64,000 bases of DNA from the NCBI GenBank assembly GCA_900539915.1, contig UQDU01000004.1:23262-87261 (forward strand), given 5' to 3'. Below, piece after piece: positions 32,211 to 42,274 of the stretch. Position 1 is the first letter of the stretch. Every line of letters begins with the position of its first letter. This DNA comes from an uncultured Bacteroidales bacterium (GTDB lineage: Bacteria; Bacteroidota; Bacteroidia; Bacteroidales; Muribaculaceae). Position numbers and translations under genes: made by a program. The notes under the pieces were generated by a model, which saw only the letters and a program-made list of their open reading frames with translations, was not told the origin of the DNA and searched no databases.

Positions 32211-34715
32211 TTACTTCCCGAAAAGCACCTCATAGTCTGACTTATAGGTGCGATATGAGTTGCCCATCTGTTTGATTATACCCTGAAGAGTGGATTCGTT
32301 ATTGTCATACCATAGCAAAGGTGGATACCAGCTGACATCAGTCCGACGCTGCGAAGGTTTCATCCTCACACCCTGCACATAGTCAGACGACATGCCTTTG
32401 TCAGTCTTTGAAACAATCATGCCCTTGGTATGCTTATGCAGCTCCTTGTTTTGGGCATCTAACCAGCCTCCGGATTTTGCGGAATAGGTCTGGAGCTCTC
32501 CGAACGTGAACTCATCTTTATCTTTATCACGGTCAAGAATCTCAATGCGGTAGCGACGCGGTATGCAATCGGGCGACGAATGGCCGTCAAACGCCATCGC
32601 CATATTGACATACAGTGCCATAAGAGGATCTGAAGGGTTGATTTTCAGATTACCGAAAGTCACGTTACCGCCTTCGGCGACAAGCCATTCGCGTCCGGAA
32701 GCATCAGTCTGAGAGCCCACGACTTTCAACGGTGCCGAGAATATGTAGGTTTCGAAATCAGTGTCGACATAACGTTTCTTTGGGTCAAACATCAATACGA
32801 GGAATCCGGACGTCTTCGGCCCGTAAGGCGATTCGACACCCTGCTCCTCGCTAAGTTCGGCATACACAGGAATATCATCGCTCAGTCCTCCCGGTTTTTG
32901 GGACTGTATATGGAGTGTCCCTTGATAGATGCCGGTCTGCACCGGATTTATATCCTCCTCTTTGACGAATTTGACCTTTATGGAGAGATCAGATGTCACA
33001 GCAAAGGGCTGTCCGGAAGTGACCGACACAGACGACGGCGAAGTCGTGATGTCTGCAACAGCCCAATGCTCTGCCGGAGTTGCCGTCAAAGTCACATAAT
33101 CGCCATATTTAATGGCTGATGACTGAGACACGCTGACAGCCCCTTCACCTTCATGTGACAGCTTAATGCTATAGCGATGTGATGCCCACGTTTTGGGTCC
33201 AATCGGAGGCTTACGCGGGTCAACAGGTTGTGGGTCTCTGATGCCGGCTCTTATCGTGTCGACCGGTTCAGGCTCGACCGGAAGCTTGGACATATCAGGC
33301 GTTACTCCGGTTCCAAAAAGCCATGCAATCTTGCCATCGGTGTCCATCAGGCCCTTATAGTCTTTATGGTCAATCTTCACCTCCCGGAGCTTTGCATATC
33401 CTGATTTCTGAAACTGTCCAAAACCACTGATGCAATATTTCCCATACTCGTTGTCCCAGTCCGTCAGAATGACATATCCGTCAGAGTTGATTACGAAATT
33501 ACCGCTCATGTTACGATATGTAGCCAATCCTAATGGGCCGAAACAAGGCCCGTGTTCAGAAGTCGTCGAGCCATTGAGCACCTTGTTAGAATACGTCTTC
33601 AACACATTAAACTCTCTATCAACCATCGACACCATATGTCGCCGGCCGATAAATGCATGTCCGCCAAAGAATGTATTGCCGTTTTCCTGACGTGACAACT
33701 CTTTGCCAGCGACATCATAATAGACGGTCTCGCCGCCTTGCAGCAGATAGAATATGCCATCGCCGACTTGTCCGACACTACCCATAGTTTCTGTAGTGCG
33801 GAACACCTCATTACCCTTAGTGTCAATGAGCACACAGCCTCTCCAATCCGGCACTGTCACCCAGCAGTATCCGCCCCGGAAATCACCAACCTGATTATAC
33901 TTTGCCGGAATAACCACCTTCCCTTTGGAGCTGACAAATCCCCACTTCTGATTGAAATCAGGAGCCGTCCCTTTGAAACACACGGCTCTGAGACCATCAC
34001 GGAGAGGACGCACGGGATTAACGACTGCCTTAGATAGAGACAGTGTCGGGAATATCTTCTCGCCCCGCGGATTTATGAAGAAGTAGGTCTTATCATAATT
34101 GACGGTCTGCTCTACGAGGGCTACGCCGTCATAGAACTGCGACACCGATGTCCAGTTGGGGTCAAGCTGCTTGACACTTCCGTCAAGATACAGCAGCGAA
34201 TATACATCCTTGCCATTGACCTTCTTCTCATTGTGTATAGCCACAGCCACTCCGGAGTCAAAACGCGGAGGGTCCGACGTGTATTTCGTCTTCCATTCAG
34301 ACCCATACAGGCAGTCACCGTCAATGGTCCAGAATGAGTAGAGATAGCCCTGCTTCACAGTAAAAACGCCCTCATATACATCTGACACAGTGTCGTCATA
34401 GAGATTAGGCACTGTCATATAGAATGTTTCCTCAGTCACAAACGGATGTTTGAATCCTTGGCTTACCACAGGATAATCAAGGCTACGCGGCTTAGACTGC
34501 GACGCCTGTGCAGTCTGCGAGGTATTGGACTGCTTTTCCTTTTGCTTATCCTTAGGCGAAGTCAGAGAATCAACCTTCTTGAGGCTCTTGTTGACCTTCT
34601 CAAGACCCTTGGTGAGCTTATCGAGAAACTGCGCCTCGGATGTCAGCGGAAAAGCCAAAACCGACAGCCCTATGAACAGGGCTGCCGATTTGCGACACAG
34701 TATGTTTCTCATCAT
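32211..34715 (-). CDS. Secreted WG-repeat protein with InlB B-like repeat
   Basis: 834 residues. Signal peptide (MMRNILCRKSAALFIGLSVL...TSEAQ), a low-complexity Ser/Gln/Lys linker (about 45-80), then many WG-type beta repeats (KWGFVSSKGKVVIPAKYNQVGDF, RGCVLIDTKGNEV, KIAWLFGTG). A divergent InlB B-repeat follows around 530-610 (YGDYVTLTATPAEHWAV), and then a beta-rich C-terminal part. No enzyme motif is seen. It is probably a surface or periplasmic binding protein. The start overlaps the stop of the lipoprotein gene by 4 bp (ATGA), so both are made together. Confidence 0.82.
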   Translation of the reverse strand: MMRNILCRKSAALFIGLSVLAFPLTSEAQFLDKLTKGLEKVNKSLKKVDSLTSPKDKQKEKQSNTSQTAQASQSKPRSLDYPVVSQGFKHPFVTEETFYMTVPNLYDDTVSDVYEGVFTVKQGYLYSFWTIDGDCLYGSEWKTKYTSDPPRFDSGVAVAIHNEKKVNGKDVYSLLYLDGSVKQLDPNWTSVSQFYDGVALVEQTVNYDKTYFFINPRGEKIFPTLSLSKAVVNPVRPLRDGLRAVCFKGTAPDFNQKWGFVSSKGKVVIPAKYNQVGDFRGGYCWVTVPDWRGCVLIDTKGNEVFRTTETMGSVGQVGDGIFYLLQGGETVYYDVAGKELSRQENGNTFFGGHAFIGRRHMVSMVDREFNVLKTYSNKVLNGSTTSEHGPCFGPLGLATYRNMSGNFVINSDGYVILTDWDNEYGKYCISGFGQFQKSGYAKLREVKIDHKDYKGLMDTDGKIAWLFGTGVTPDMSKLPVEPEPVDTIRAGIRDPQPVDPRKPPIGPKTWASHRYSIKLSHEGEGAVSVSQSSAIKYGDYVTLTATPAEHWAVADITTSPSSVSVTSGQPFAVTSDLSIKVKFVKEEDINPVQTGIYQGTLHIQSQKPGGLSDDIPVYAELSEEQGVESPYGPKTSGFLVLMFDPKKRYVDTDFETYIFSAPLKVVGSQTDASGREWLVAEGGNVTFGNLKINPSDPLMALYVNMAMAFDGHSSPDCIPRRYRIEILDRDKDKDEFTFGELQTYSAKSGGWLDAQNKELHKHTKGMIVSKTDKGMSSDYVQGVRMKPSQRRTDVSWYPPLLWYDNNESTLQGIIKQMGNSYRTYKSDYEVLFGK

Positions 34716-35137
34716 TTAAGGGGGAGCTGTGATTCAAGTTCTTCCATACGTGCCTTTTGCTTGCCGCTCAGTTTATCGCTTTTCTTGGCACCCTCCAGAC
34801 CCATAGCCAATACAAACAGTGCTTCTTTCTCCTTTTTGTCCATCGTTTTGATGAATTCATTGTATTGCTTGCGGTCCATTCCCTTGGCCTTTCGAGCAAG
34901 AATCTCTGTCTGATCAAGAATGAAATCAATGTCGTCGGAGTCAAGCTCTTTTTTATCAGTCAGAGCGTTCAGTCCCTCCACATCAAGATTGGCTTCGGTC
35001 ACTTCCACGGTCTCTACGGCAGACGATGTCTGTTCGGTGCTTGTGGAGCCATCGTTACTGCTCTTCTTGTCAGAGCATCCGGTCATCAACGGAATCAGGA
35101 TGGCTACCGCAGCCATCATTTTCAAGAAAGTTTTCAT
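34712..35137 (-). CDS. Small lipoprotein partnered with the WG-repeat protein
   Basis: 141 residues. Lipobox LMTGC at about residue 21, a Ser/Thr-rich linker, then a helical, charged domain (DSDDIDFILDQTEILARKAKGMDRKQYNEFIKTMD split by eye into two helices, and KKSDKLSGKQKARMEELESQL). DUF-like, no known function to me. Overlaps the next gene by 4 bp. Confidence 0.75.
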   Translation of the reverse strand: MKTFLKMMAAVAILIPLMTGCSDKKSSNDGSTSTEQTSSAVETVEVTEANLDVEGLNALTDKKELDSDDIDFILDQTEILARKAKGMDRKQYNEFIKTMDKKEKEALFVLAMGLEGAKKSDKLSGKQKARMEELESQLPLK

Positions 35138-35322
35138 GATAGATTAGGTTTACTGATAAAATGGTTAATATTCCTACCGACAGTTATCGGTTGTCGTTTC
35201 CAAATATGGAGTCTCTCAATGCTTATCACGCTCACAACCCATACAATTCAAGTCACAAGAGGTATAAACAAATGTCATAAAGGATAAAACCACGAGTAAC
35301 AAAAGATAAATAGGACTGCTAA

Positions 35323-36354
35323 TCAGTCCCTTACATATTCAGTCCTGAACCGCTCGGGCGTCTTGCCTGCCATCTTTGAGAAAACGCGATGGAACGACTG
35401 ACGGGAATTAAATCCCGACCTCTCGGCGATAACATCCATCTTCTCGTCAGATGTTTTTAACAGCTCCATGGCATACATGACACGACAACGGTTGACATAG
35501 TCGAAAAACGAAGTGCCTTGGTCGTCGTTGAAAAACCGGCTCACATAGGTGCGGTTGCTCCCGGTCATTGCCGCGATGTCGGCAAGTTTCAGATTGGGAT
35601 TAAGAAACACCTCTTTCTCCTCAAAGAGCCGCTTGATTCGCAGGGCAAGCACAGACTCTTCTTCCGGAGTTTCCTGGCTGTTGGCCGGAGCCGTCTTCAG
35701 CTCCTTGATAACAGTCTCATGCCGATATATGAAGTAAGCAAGAAACATCCACATCACCAGAGAACCCAACATATAGATGCTCTCCAGATCAATATCTACA
35801 TGCAGACAGTCCAGCACCCACAGAGTGAGAATCATAAAGAAAAATGCCAATATGATTTTCAGCCAGTTGAGATTTATATTGTCCTCATAGGAAAACTGCT
35901 GGTGCAGCATCACATTGTATCTCCTTATTGCAAATACCGTCCAGACGGCATACCCCACACCATATACGGCGATGTACGCTACCTCAATGAGATAGAACAC
36001 CTTATGCCATGTTATGATATAAAGCAACGGCAAAACCACCACCGGCAGCATCTGGGTCACTACCATCCTTGTCGTGACCATACCTGGACGGCACAATTCC
36101 ATCAGTATGAACGCATACAGAGGCACCGCCACCATGTCGGTGGCTGTCATAACCGTCCATATATGCGTGTCGCTATAGAGGTAATCGTTGAGGAAGAAAA
36201 TATCCTTCAGGCACTGTGCGGCTATAAGAGCCATCAAAGCCATCACAAACCGTGAAAGCCGTTCCGAACGTTTCCGCCAGAAAAACCATGTCATCATGCT
36301 GTAGAACATGAAGCACATTCCATAGATGAAAAAGATATAATGGGCTTGCTCCAT
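35323..36354 (-). CDS. Membrane-anchored AraC-family regulator
   Basis: 343 residues. About seven hydrophobic helices fill 1-215 (FIYGMCFMFYSMMTWFFW, FVMALMALIAAQ, MVAVPLYAFILMEL, VVVLPLLYIITW, YIAVYGVGYAVWTVF, IILAFFFMILTLWVL, IYMLGSLVMWMFLAYFIY). A C-terminal AraC double helix-turn-helix follows (about 245-340: LADIAAMTGSNRTYVSRFFND, DVIAERSGFNSRQSFHRVFSK). The layout suggests direct sensing of a membrane or outside signal. A -7 box (TATATTTG, 36418-36411) precedes it. Target genes unknown; the WG operon downstream on the same strand is a candidate. Confidence 0.88.
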   Translation of the reverse strand: MEQAHYIFFIYGMCFMFYSMMTWFFWRKRSERLSRFVMALMALIAAQCLKDIFFLNDYLYSDTHIWTVMTATDMVAVPLYAFILMELCRPGMVTTRMVVTQMLPVVVLPLLYIITWHKVFYLIEVAYIAVYGVGYAVWTVFAIRRYNVMLHQQFSYEDNINLNWLKIILAFFFMILTLWVLDCLHVDIDLESIYMLGSLVMWMFLAYFIYRHETVIKELKTAPANSQETPEEESVLALRIKRLFEEKEVFLNPNLKLADIAAMTGSNRTYVSRFFNDDQGTSFFDYVNRCRVMYAMELLKTSDEKMDVIAERSGFNSRQSFHRVFSKMAGKTPERFRTEYVRD

Positions 36355-36634
36355 ACCGTAGCGAGCAAGTGTTATACATCATATCCGGCAGTGATGTGGG
36401 GACCGGAATGCAAATATAAAGATAAATTTCCAATACCGCCTTTGTCGCACCATCCGAGTCCGATTTTACCCTTGGTATTTCAGAGGGTGTTGTGTTTCCA
36501 TCCTTTGTGAGAGGCACAGATGGATTCCGCGAAAGGAAAAACGCGAGAGAAAAAAACCGACAATACCGCCTTAAATATGGGCGGTTTGACGGAAAAGTGC
36601 TATTTTTGTAGGTTGAATCAGCACTTAACAGCCA

Positions 36635-37453
36635 ATGGCACAAAATACAACCCAGAAATCATCAGGCTCTGCCGACATGAACGCTGACCGATTTGCCACC
36701 CTCAACGGCACCCGGGTGCACTATACCGTCTCAGGTGAGGGGCGGCCTATCATCCTGATGCACGGCTGGGGATGCAACACCACCACACTCGCCAGCATCG
36801 AGAAAACCGCCATAGCGGCAGGATGCAAGGTCTACAACATTGACTTCCCCGGATTCGGCCTCAGCCCCGAACCTCCGGCAGTATGGGGCGTGGAGGAATA
36901 CACACGTGTGCTTGAAGATCTAATAGAGCATGAGGGCATCGCCAGCCCGATGCTCCTTGGGCACTCGTTCGGCGGCCGCGTCGGACTGCTCTACAGTTCG
37001 CGCCACGGCGATGTGGCCAAGCTGATACTTGTGGACGCCGCCGGTGTAAAGCCCAAGCGCACCCTGACATACTACCGCAAGGTATATACGTTTAAGCTGA
37101 TGAAGTGGCTGATGTATTTCTTCATCGGACGCGAGAACACACGGATGCGCCTCGACCGCATGAGAGCCAAGCGCGGCTCGTCAGACTACGCTTCGGCCAC
37201 TCCACGCATGAGGGCCATACTGAGCAAAGTGGTCAACGAAGACCTGCGCAAGGTGATGCCGTCAATCCAAGCTCCCACCCTGCTGATATGGGGCGAAAAC
37301 GACACGGCCACGCCTATGGAACAGGCCCGCACCATGGCTACGCTGATCCACGGAGCCGGATTGGTGTCATTTCCCGGAGCCGGACACTACAGCTTCCTTG
37401 ACGAACCGGCAAAATTCGCATCCGTCTTAACCAGTTTCCTGTCTGACCGCTAA
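36635..37453 (+). CDS. Alpha/beta hydrolase
   Basis: 272 residues. Oxyanion motif HGWGCNT (about 44-50), nucleophile elbow LGHSFGGRV (Ser110 region), acid in LIWGENDTATP, and base His in GAGHYSFLDEP. No signal peptide. Sits 16 bp before the MurF-like gene and shares its transcript (-7 box TATTTTTG, 36601-36608). Substrate unknown. Confidence 0.85.
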   Translation: MAQNTTQKSSGSADMNADRFATLNGTRVHYTVSGEGRPIILMHGWGCNTTTLASIEKTAIAAGCKVYNIDFPGFGLSPEPPAVWGVEEYTRVLEDLIEHEGIASPMLLGHSFGGRVGLLYSSRHGDVAKLILVDAAGVKPKRTLTYYRKVYTFKLMKWLMYFFIGRENTRMRLDRMRAKRGSSDYASATPRMRAILSKVVNEDLRKVMPSIQAPTLLIWGENDTATPMEQARTMATLIHGAGLVSFPGAGHYSFLDEPAKFASVLTSFLSDR

Positions 37454-37469
37454 TCCCTGACTATAGAAA

Positions 37470-39083
37470 ATGTCATCAACAGTGATATACATCATATACA
37501 TCCTGACAGCCCTGATGGCCCTCGTGCCGTTTGTGGCCGAACTGAAGCGCGACCTGATGATGCTCCAGCAGAACTCATACCGCAACGAGCGGTACATGCG
37601 CTGGCTGCGCTCGTCGGGCGACACGACCTCGGTCATACGCCTGATGGGCATAGTAGTGCTGCTGTTTCTGCTGACACCGATGGTGCCGCCTGTGGTATCC
37701 ATGCCGTGCGCATTCCTCTACTGCGGATGCGTCACCGGGCGTCTGTTAGGAGCTATCTACAAGAAGCCGCTCGTATGGACCAACCGCGCCAAGCGCATCT
37801 ACGCCGTACAGATGGTGCTCGCAGTACTCGCCGGAGTGGCAGTGGCTCTTCCACTGTCGCTCGGCGGAGCCGTCTACACCCTCTGCCATGTGGTCACCTG
37901 CGTAGCCATAGGTCTATATCTGCTGAGCCACCCCATCACCATGGCGGCCAACTGGCTGTTGCAGCCTGTGGAAAAGCATATCAACCGCCGATACTACAAC
38001 GAGGCCGCCGATATGCTCCGCTCGATGCCCGACATGAAAATCATAGGTGTCACAGGCAGCTACGGCAAGACCTCGACCAAGCACTATCTCCACCGTATAC
38101 TCAGCGAACAGTTTGACACACTGATGACACCGGGCAGCTTCAACACCCCCATGGGTGTGATACGCACCGTCCGCGAGATGATGAAGCCCTACAATGAGGT
38201 GTTCATAGTGGAGATGGGAGCCAAGCAGGTGGGAGACATCAAGGAGATATGCGACCTGGTGCATCCCCACATGGGCATAGTGACCGCAGTGGGCGAGCAG
38301 CACCTGGAATCATTCGGGTCTATAGAGAACGTGCAGCGCACCAAGTTCGAGCTGGTCGACGCCCTCCCCTCCGACGGGCTTGCCGTGGTCAACAACGACT
38401 TCCCAATGTGTGCATCACGGCCCGTCAGCAATGTAGAGTGCATACGCTATGCCGTCACCGACACTGACGGTGCACGCTTTGTGGCCGAAGACATCAAATA
38501 CGACGCCGACGGGACGGAATTTACCATCGTCGACCGCGAAAAAGGCATGCAGCTCAAGCTGCACACGCGCTTAGTGGGTGAATGCAACATCTCCAACCTC
38601 ATCGCAGCCGTCATCATAGCCCTGCGCCTCGGCATGGACAACGACAAAATCGCCTATGCCGTGGAACACATAGAGCAGGTGGAGCACCGCCTCAATGTCA
38701 AGCGCACCGCCGGAGGCATCACCATCATCGACGATGCCTACAACTCCAACCCCACCGGCTCCAAGATGGCCATGGACGTATTACGCCAGATGACCTCGGG
38801 CAAGCGCATCGTCATCACCCCCGGCATGATAGAACTCGGCGACAAGCAGGAGGAACTCAACTACCGCCTGGGCACATACATAGCCACTGCCGCCGACATA
38901 GCCATAATCGTAGGACGCTACAACCGCCAGGCCCTGACCGACGGCATAGCATCGGTCGAAGGCTCCCAATGCCGGGTGGAAACAGCCGACACCTTTGCAG
39001 AGGCGCAGCTGATGCTCGGCTCGACAGCACGCAGCGGCGACACGGTGCTCTATGAAAACGATTTACCAGACACATTCAAATAA
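37470..39083 (+). CDS. murF: MurF-type Mur ligase with N-terminal membrane domain
   Basis: 537 residues. N-terminal four hydrophobic segments (about 1-25, 58-80, 112-135, 138-160), then a Mur ligase: P-loop VTGSYGKTSTK (about 195-205), VEMGAKQVGDIKEIC, HLESFGSIENV, and the C-terminal EHRLNVKRTAGGITIIDDAYNSNPTG. Canonical MurF joins D-Ala-D-Ala to the UDP-MurNAc tripeptide and is soluble; the membrane part is unusual. The next gene, 4 bp on, is a D-Ala-D-Ala ligase. A second, soluble MurF elsewhere in the genome is possible. Confidence 0.85.
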   Translation: MSSTVIYIIYILTALMALVPFVAELKRDLMMLQQNSYRNERYMRWLRSSGDTTSVIRLMGIVVLLFLLTPMVPPVVSMPCAFLYCGCVTGRLLGAIYKKPLVWTNRAKRIYAVQMVLAVLAGVAVALPLSLGGAVYTLCHVVTCVAIGLYLLSHPITMAANWLLQPVEKHINRRYYNEAADMLRSMPDMKIIGVTGSYGKTSTKHYLHRILSEQFDTLMTPGSFNTPMGVIRTVREMMKPYNEVFIVEMGAKQVGDIKEICDLVHPHMGIVTAVGEQHLESFGSIENVQRTKFELVDALPSDGLAVVNNDFPMCASRPVSNVECIRYAVTDTDGARFVAEDIKYDADGTEFTIVDREKGMQLKLHTRLVGECNISNLIAAVIIALRLGMDNDKIAYAVEHIEQVEHRLNVKRTAGGITIIDDAYNSNPTGSKMAMDVLRQMTSGKRIVITPGMIELGDKQEELNYRLGTYIATAADIAIIVGRYNRQALTDGIASVEGSQCRVETADTFAEAQLMLGSTARSGDTVLYENDLPDTFK

Positions 39084-39087
39084 GTAA

Positions 39088-40281
39088 ATGAAGACCAATA
39101 TCGGAGTGTTTTTCGGCGGACGATCCACCGAACACGAAATATCAGTGATTTCGGCCTCACAGGCCATGCACGCCATAAACCGTGACCGGTATGACGTTAC
39201 ACCTATATATATAACCAAGCAGGGCCGCTGGTACACCGGCGACGCGCTGTTTGACGTGGCCAATTACCGCCATCTTCCCGACCTGCTCAAGCAGTGTACC
39301 GAAGTGTACATGCGACCCACCTATGGCGACTACAACCTCTACGGAGCCAAGAAGCCGATGTTTGGCGGCAACCCTGTGATAGCACATCTCGATGTAGTCA
39401 TCCCTGTGCTCCACGGCTCCAACGGCGAGGACGGCATATTTGAAGGCGTCCTTGACACCATCGGCATCCCCTACGCCGGATGCAACGTGCTTGCCAGCGC
39501 CAACGGCATGGACAAGATCACCATGAAGATGATACTCGGCTCATGCGGAGTGCCCGTAGTGCCCTACGTATGGTTTACCGACAAGCAATGGTTTGCCCAG
39601 CGTGACGCCCTGATAGAGGAAATCGAGAAGAAAATCGGCTATCCGGTCATAGTGAAGCCGGCCAACCTCGGATCAAGCGTGGGCATAGGCCGCGCCGCCG
39701 ACCGCCAGCAGCTCATCGCCAAGGTAGACGAAGCCGAAAAATACAGCACACGCCTCATCGTGGAGCATATGGTCGACAACCTCAAGGAAATCAACTGCTC
39801 TGTGCTCGGCGACTGTGACGACTACGCCACATCGGTGTGCGAGGAACCCATCAAGAGCGGCGAAATCCTCAGCTACCAGGACAAGTATATGGGCGGCACC
39901 AAGGGAGCCCAGGGCATGCAGGCCTCACAGAAACGCATCCCGGCCGACCTGCCCGAGGAGGTAAGCGACCGCATCCGCTATCTCGCCGGAGAAACGTTCC
40001 GCGTGCTATCGTGCCACGGAGTGAGCCGTGTCGATGTCATCATGGACCAGGACAACGGCGAAATCTACGTCAATGAAATCAACACCATCCCCGGGTCGCT
40101 GTCATTCTACCTGTGGGAAGCCACCGGCATACCGTTTGACAAACTGATGGACCGTCTCGTGGCCCTTGCCATCAAGCGCAAACGTGAGATGGAGCGGAAA
40201 ACAGTAAGCTATGACCAGAATATATTCGCCCTGTCAGGAGGCGTCAAAGGGGGCATCAAAGGCGGCGTAAAAAGCCGTTGA
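39088..40281 (+). CDS. ddl: D-alanine--D-alanine ligase (variant with odd C-tail)
   Basis: 397 residues. ATP-grasp fold with GVFFGGRSTEHEISVISA at the start, VLHGSNGEDGIFEGVL, IVKPANLGSSVGIGRA, and the metal site EIYVNEINTIPGSLSFYLWE. SYQDKYM carries the Tyr associated with D-Ala as second substrate, not D-Lac. The PGSLSFYLWE segment differs from the usual PGFTSxSxYP, placing it in a variant branch. The tail after about 380 is a short glycine-lysine repeat (GGVKGGIKGGVKSR). Cotranscribed with the membrane MurF. Confidence 0.88.
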   Translation: MKTNIGVFFGGRSTEHEISVISASQAMHAINRDRYDVTPIYITKQGRWYTGDALFDVANYRHLPDLLKQCTEVYMRPTYGDYNLYGAKKPMFGGNPVIAHLDVVIPVLHGSNGEDGIFEGVLDTIGIPYAGCNVLASANGMDKITMKMILGSCGVPVVPYVWFTDKQWFAQRDALIEEIEKKIGYPVIVKPANLGSSVGIGRAADRQQLIAKVDEAEKYSTRLIVEHMVDNLKEINCSVLGDCDDYATSVCEEPIKSGEILSYQDKYMGGTKGAQGMQASQKRIPADLPEEVSDRIRYLAGETFRVLSCHGVSRVDVIMDQDNGEIYVNEINTIPGSLSFYLWEATGIPFDKLMDRLVALAIKRKREMERKTVSYDQNIFALSGGVKGGIKGGVKSR

Positions 40282-40350
40282 CACAGCGTGCCATCTCCTG
40301 AGTTCTAAATACCAAATTATCAGAAACACTCAACTTGCATCTTTGTGACT

Positions 40351-42063
40351 ATGAATGAAGAAACGATGACTCCCGAAGCAGCTGAGGAGAAGAAAGGCCT
40401 CAACTTCGTTGAGCAGATTGTCAGCGACGACCTTGCCGCAGGCAAAAACGGCGGACGACTCAACACACGCTTCCCACCCGAGCCCAACGGCTACCTCCAT
40501 ATCGGACATGCCAAGGCCATATGTATGGACTTCGGTGTGGCCGAAAAGTTCGGCGGAACATGCAATCTGCGCTTCGACGACACCAATCCCGTCAAGGAAG
40601 ATGTGGAGTATGTGGACTCGATACGCGAGGATATACACTGGCTCGGATTTGACTGGGGCAACCGCGAATACTATGCCAGCGACTACTTCCCCCAGCTCTA
40701 CGCCTTTGCAGAGCGTCTCATAAAGGAGGGCAAGGCTTATGTCGACGACCAGACAAGCGAGGAAATCGCCGCCCAGAAGGGCACTCCCACTCAGCCCGGC
40801 GTGGAGAGCCCCTACCGCAACCGCACACCCGAGGAAAACCTTGACCTGTTTCACCGCATGAATGCCGGCGAATTTCCCGACGGAGCGCGTGTGCTGCGAG
40901 CCAAAATAGACATGGCCAACCCTAACATGCACTTCCGTGACCCCATCATATACCGCATCATACATCATCCCCACCACCGCACCGGCGAGAAGTGGAAGGT
41001 ATATCCCATGTATGACTTCGCACACGGCCAGAGCGACTATTTCGAGGGAGTGACACACTCTATCTGTACCCTTGAATTTGAAGTACACCGTCCGCTCTAC
41101 GAGTATTTCGTCAGGGAGCTTGCCGAAGATGCCGAGAAATACTGCCCCCGTCAGATAGAATTCAACCGTCTCAACCTGACCTACACGGTCATGTCGAAAC
41201 GCAAACTGCTGCAGCTCGTCAAGGAGGGGCTGGTAAGCGGCTGGGACGACCCACGCATGCCGACTATCTCCGGTATGCGCCGCCGCGGATTTACCCCACA
41301 GTCCATCCGCAACTTCATAGACCGCATCGGCTATACAAAATACGAGGCACTCAACTCCATGAGTCTGCTGGAGCATGCAGTGCGTGAGGACCTCAACGCC
41401 ATCTCTACCCGAGTGATGGCCGTTATGAACCCGCTTAAAGTGGTGCTGACCAACTATCCCGAGGGAAAGACCGAGATGGTCAGCATGGAAAACAACCCCG
41501 AGGACCCCGAAGCCGGCATACACGAAATGCCTTTTGCACGTGAAATCTACATCGAGCGCGATGATTTCATGGAGAATCCTCCCAAGAAATTCTTCCGCCT
41601 CGCCCCCGGCCAGGAGGTACGCCTCAAGGGTGCATACATCATCAAATGCGAGGAGGTCATCAAAGATGCCGACGGCAACATCACCGAACTGCGGTGCACC
41701 ATCGATCCCGAGAGCCGGAGCGGCATGCCCGGAGCGGCACGTAAAGTCAAAGGCACGCTCCACTGGGTATCTGCCAAGGATGCAGTGGATGCCACAGCGC
41801 GTCTCTATGACCGCCTGTTCATGGTAGAAAACATGGCGGAGGCCGAAGGCGACTTCCACGACCACATGAATCCCGACTCTCTCAAGATAGTCGAGGGCAT
41901 CAAGGTTGAGCCGTTTGCAGCCAAAAACGCCACACCCGGCGCGCACTTCCAATTCCAGCGCGTGGGATACTTCACCCCCGACCTTGACAGCACCCCCGAC
42001 CATCTGATATTCAACCGTTCCATAGCCCTCAAAGACACCTGGGCCAAAGAACAGAAGAAGTAG
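40351..42063 (+). CDS. glnS: Glutaminyl-tRNA synthetase
   Basis: About 570 residues from ATG 40351 (a GTG at 40345 is less likely). Class I marks: HIGH motif in PPEPNGYLHIGHAKA and the KMSKS-type VMSKRKLLQ. Anticodon-binding beta barrels fill the C-terminal third. It charges tRNA-Gln directly. A -7-like CATCTTTG ends only 6 bp before the ATG. Confidence 0.96.
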   Translation: MNEETMTPEAAEEKKGLNFVEQIVSDDLAAGKNGGRLNTRFPPEPNGYLHIGHAKAICMDFGVAEKFGGTCNLRFDDTNPVKEDVEYVDSIREDIHWLGFDWGNREYYASDYFPQLYAFAERLIKEGKAYVDDQTSEEIAAQKGTPTQPGVESPYRNRTPEENLDLFHRMNAGEFPDGARVLRAKIDMANPNMHFRDPIIYRIIHHPHHRTGEKWKVYPMYDFAHGQSDYFEGVTHSICTLEFEVHRPLYEYFVRELAEDAEKYCPRQIEFNRLNLTYTVMSKRKLLQLVKEGLVSGWDDPRMPTISGMRRRGFTPQSIRNFIDRIGYTKYEALNSMSLLEHAVREDLNAISTRVMAVMNPLKVVLTNYPEGKTEMVSMENNPEDPEAGIHEMPFAREIYIERDDFMENPPKKFFRLAPGQEVRLKGAYIIKCEEVIKDADGNITELRCTIDPESRSGMPGAARKVKGTLHWVSAKDAVDATARLYDRLFMVENMAEAEGDFHDHMNPDSLKIVEGIKVEPFAAKNATPGAHFQFQRVGYFTPDLDSTPDHLIFNRSIALKDTWAKEQKK

Positions 42064-42162
42064 CATCCCAACCTCTCCACGCATCCATCTACCGTGTAGG
42101 GACATGCCACGGCACCAATGCCACCGACTTAAGCAATCGTTAATGCTTGACCGGTGTTCTTA

Positions 42163-42243
42163 TGCAGTAGGGACATGCCATGGCATGTCGCCTAAAGCGG
42201 TGCAAATGAGGTGGCTGCGTCAGCAGACATGCCATGGCATGTC
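42163..42243. repeat. Dispersed long inverted repeat, copy D (inverted orientation, one end lost)
   Basis: Reverse-oriented core with both palindromes (about 42172-42189 and 42226-42243). The left flank keeps a worn outer repeat (CAATGCCACCGACTTAAG at about 42117-42134). The right outer arm is missing because the TPR gene begins 31 bp further on. A partial fifth motif (TAGGGACATGCCACGGCA) lies at about 42098-42115. Confidence 0.85.
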
Positions 42244-42274
42244 AAAATATGCAATTACTTCAAACATCCGATAT

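Noticed and set aside
40330..42105. Very long open frame antisense to glnS (591 codons)
   Set aside because: It mirrors the GC-rich codon pattern of glnS, has no family features, and glnS is certain; similar mirror frames occur opposite ilvE, pta and ackA.
42104..42274. Upstream extension of the TPR protein by 57 codons
   Set aside because: It only translates the palindromic repeat (TCHGM repeated); the ATG at 42275 begins the protein-like sequence.
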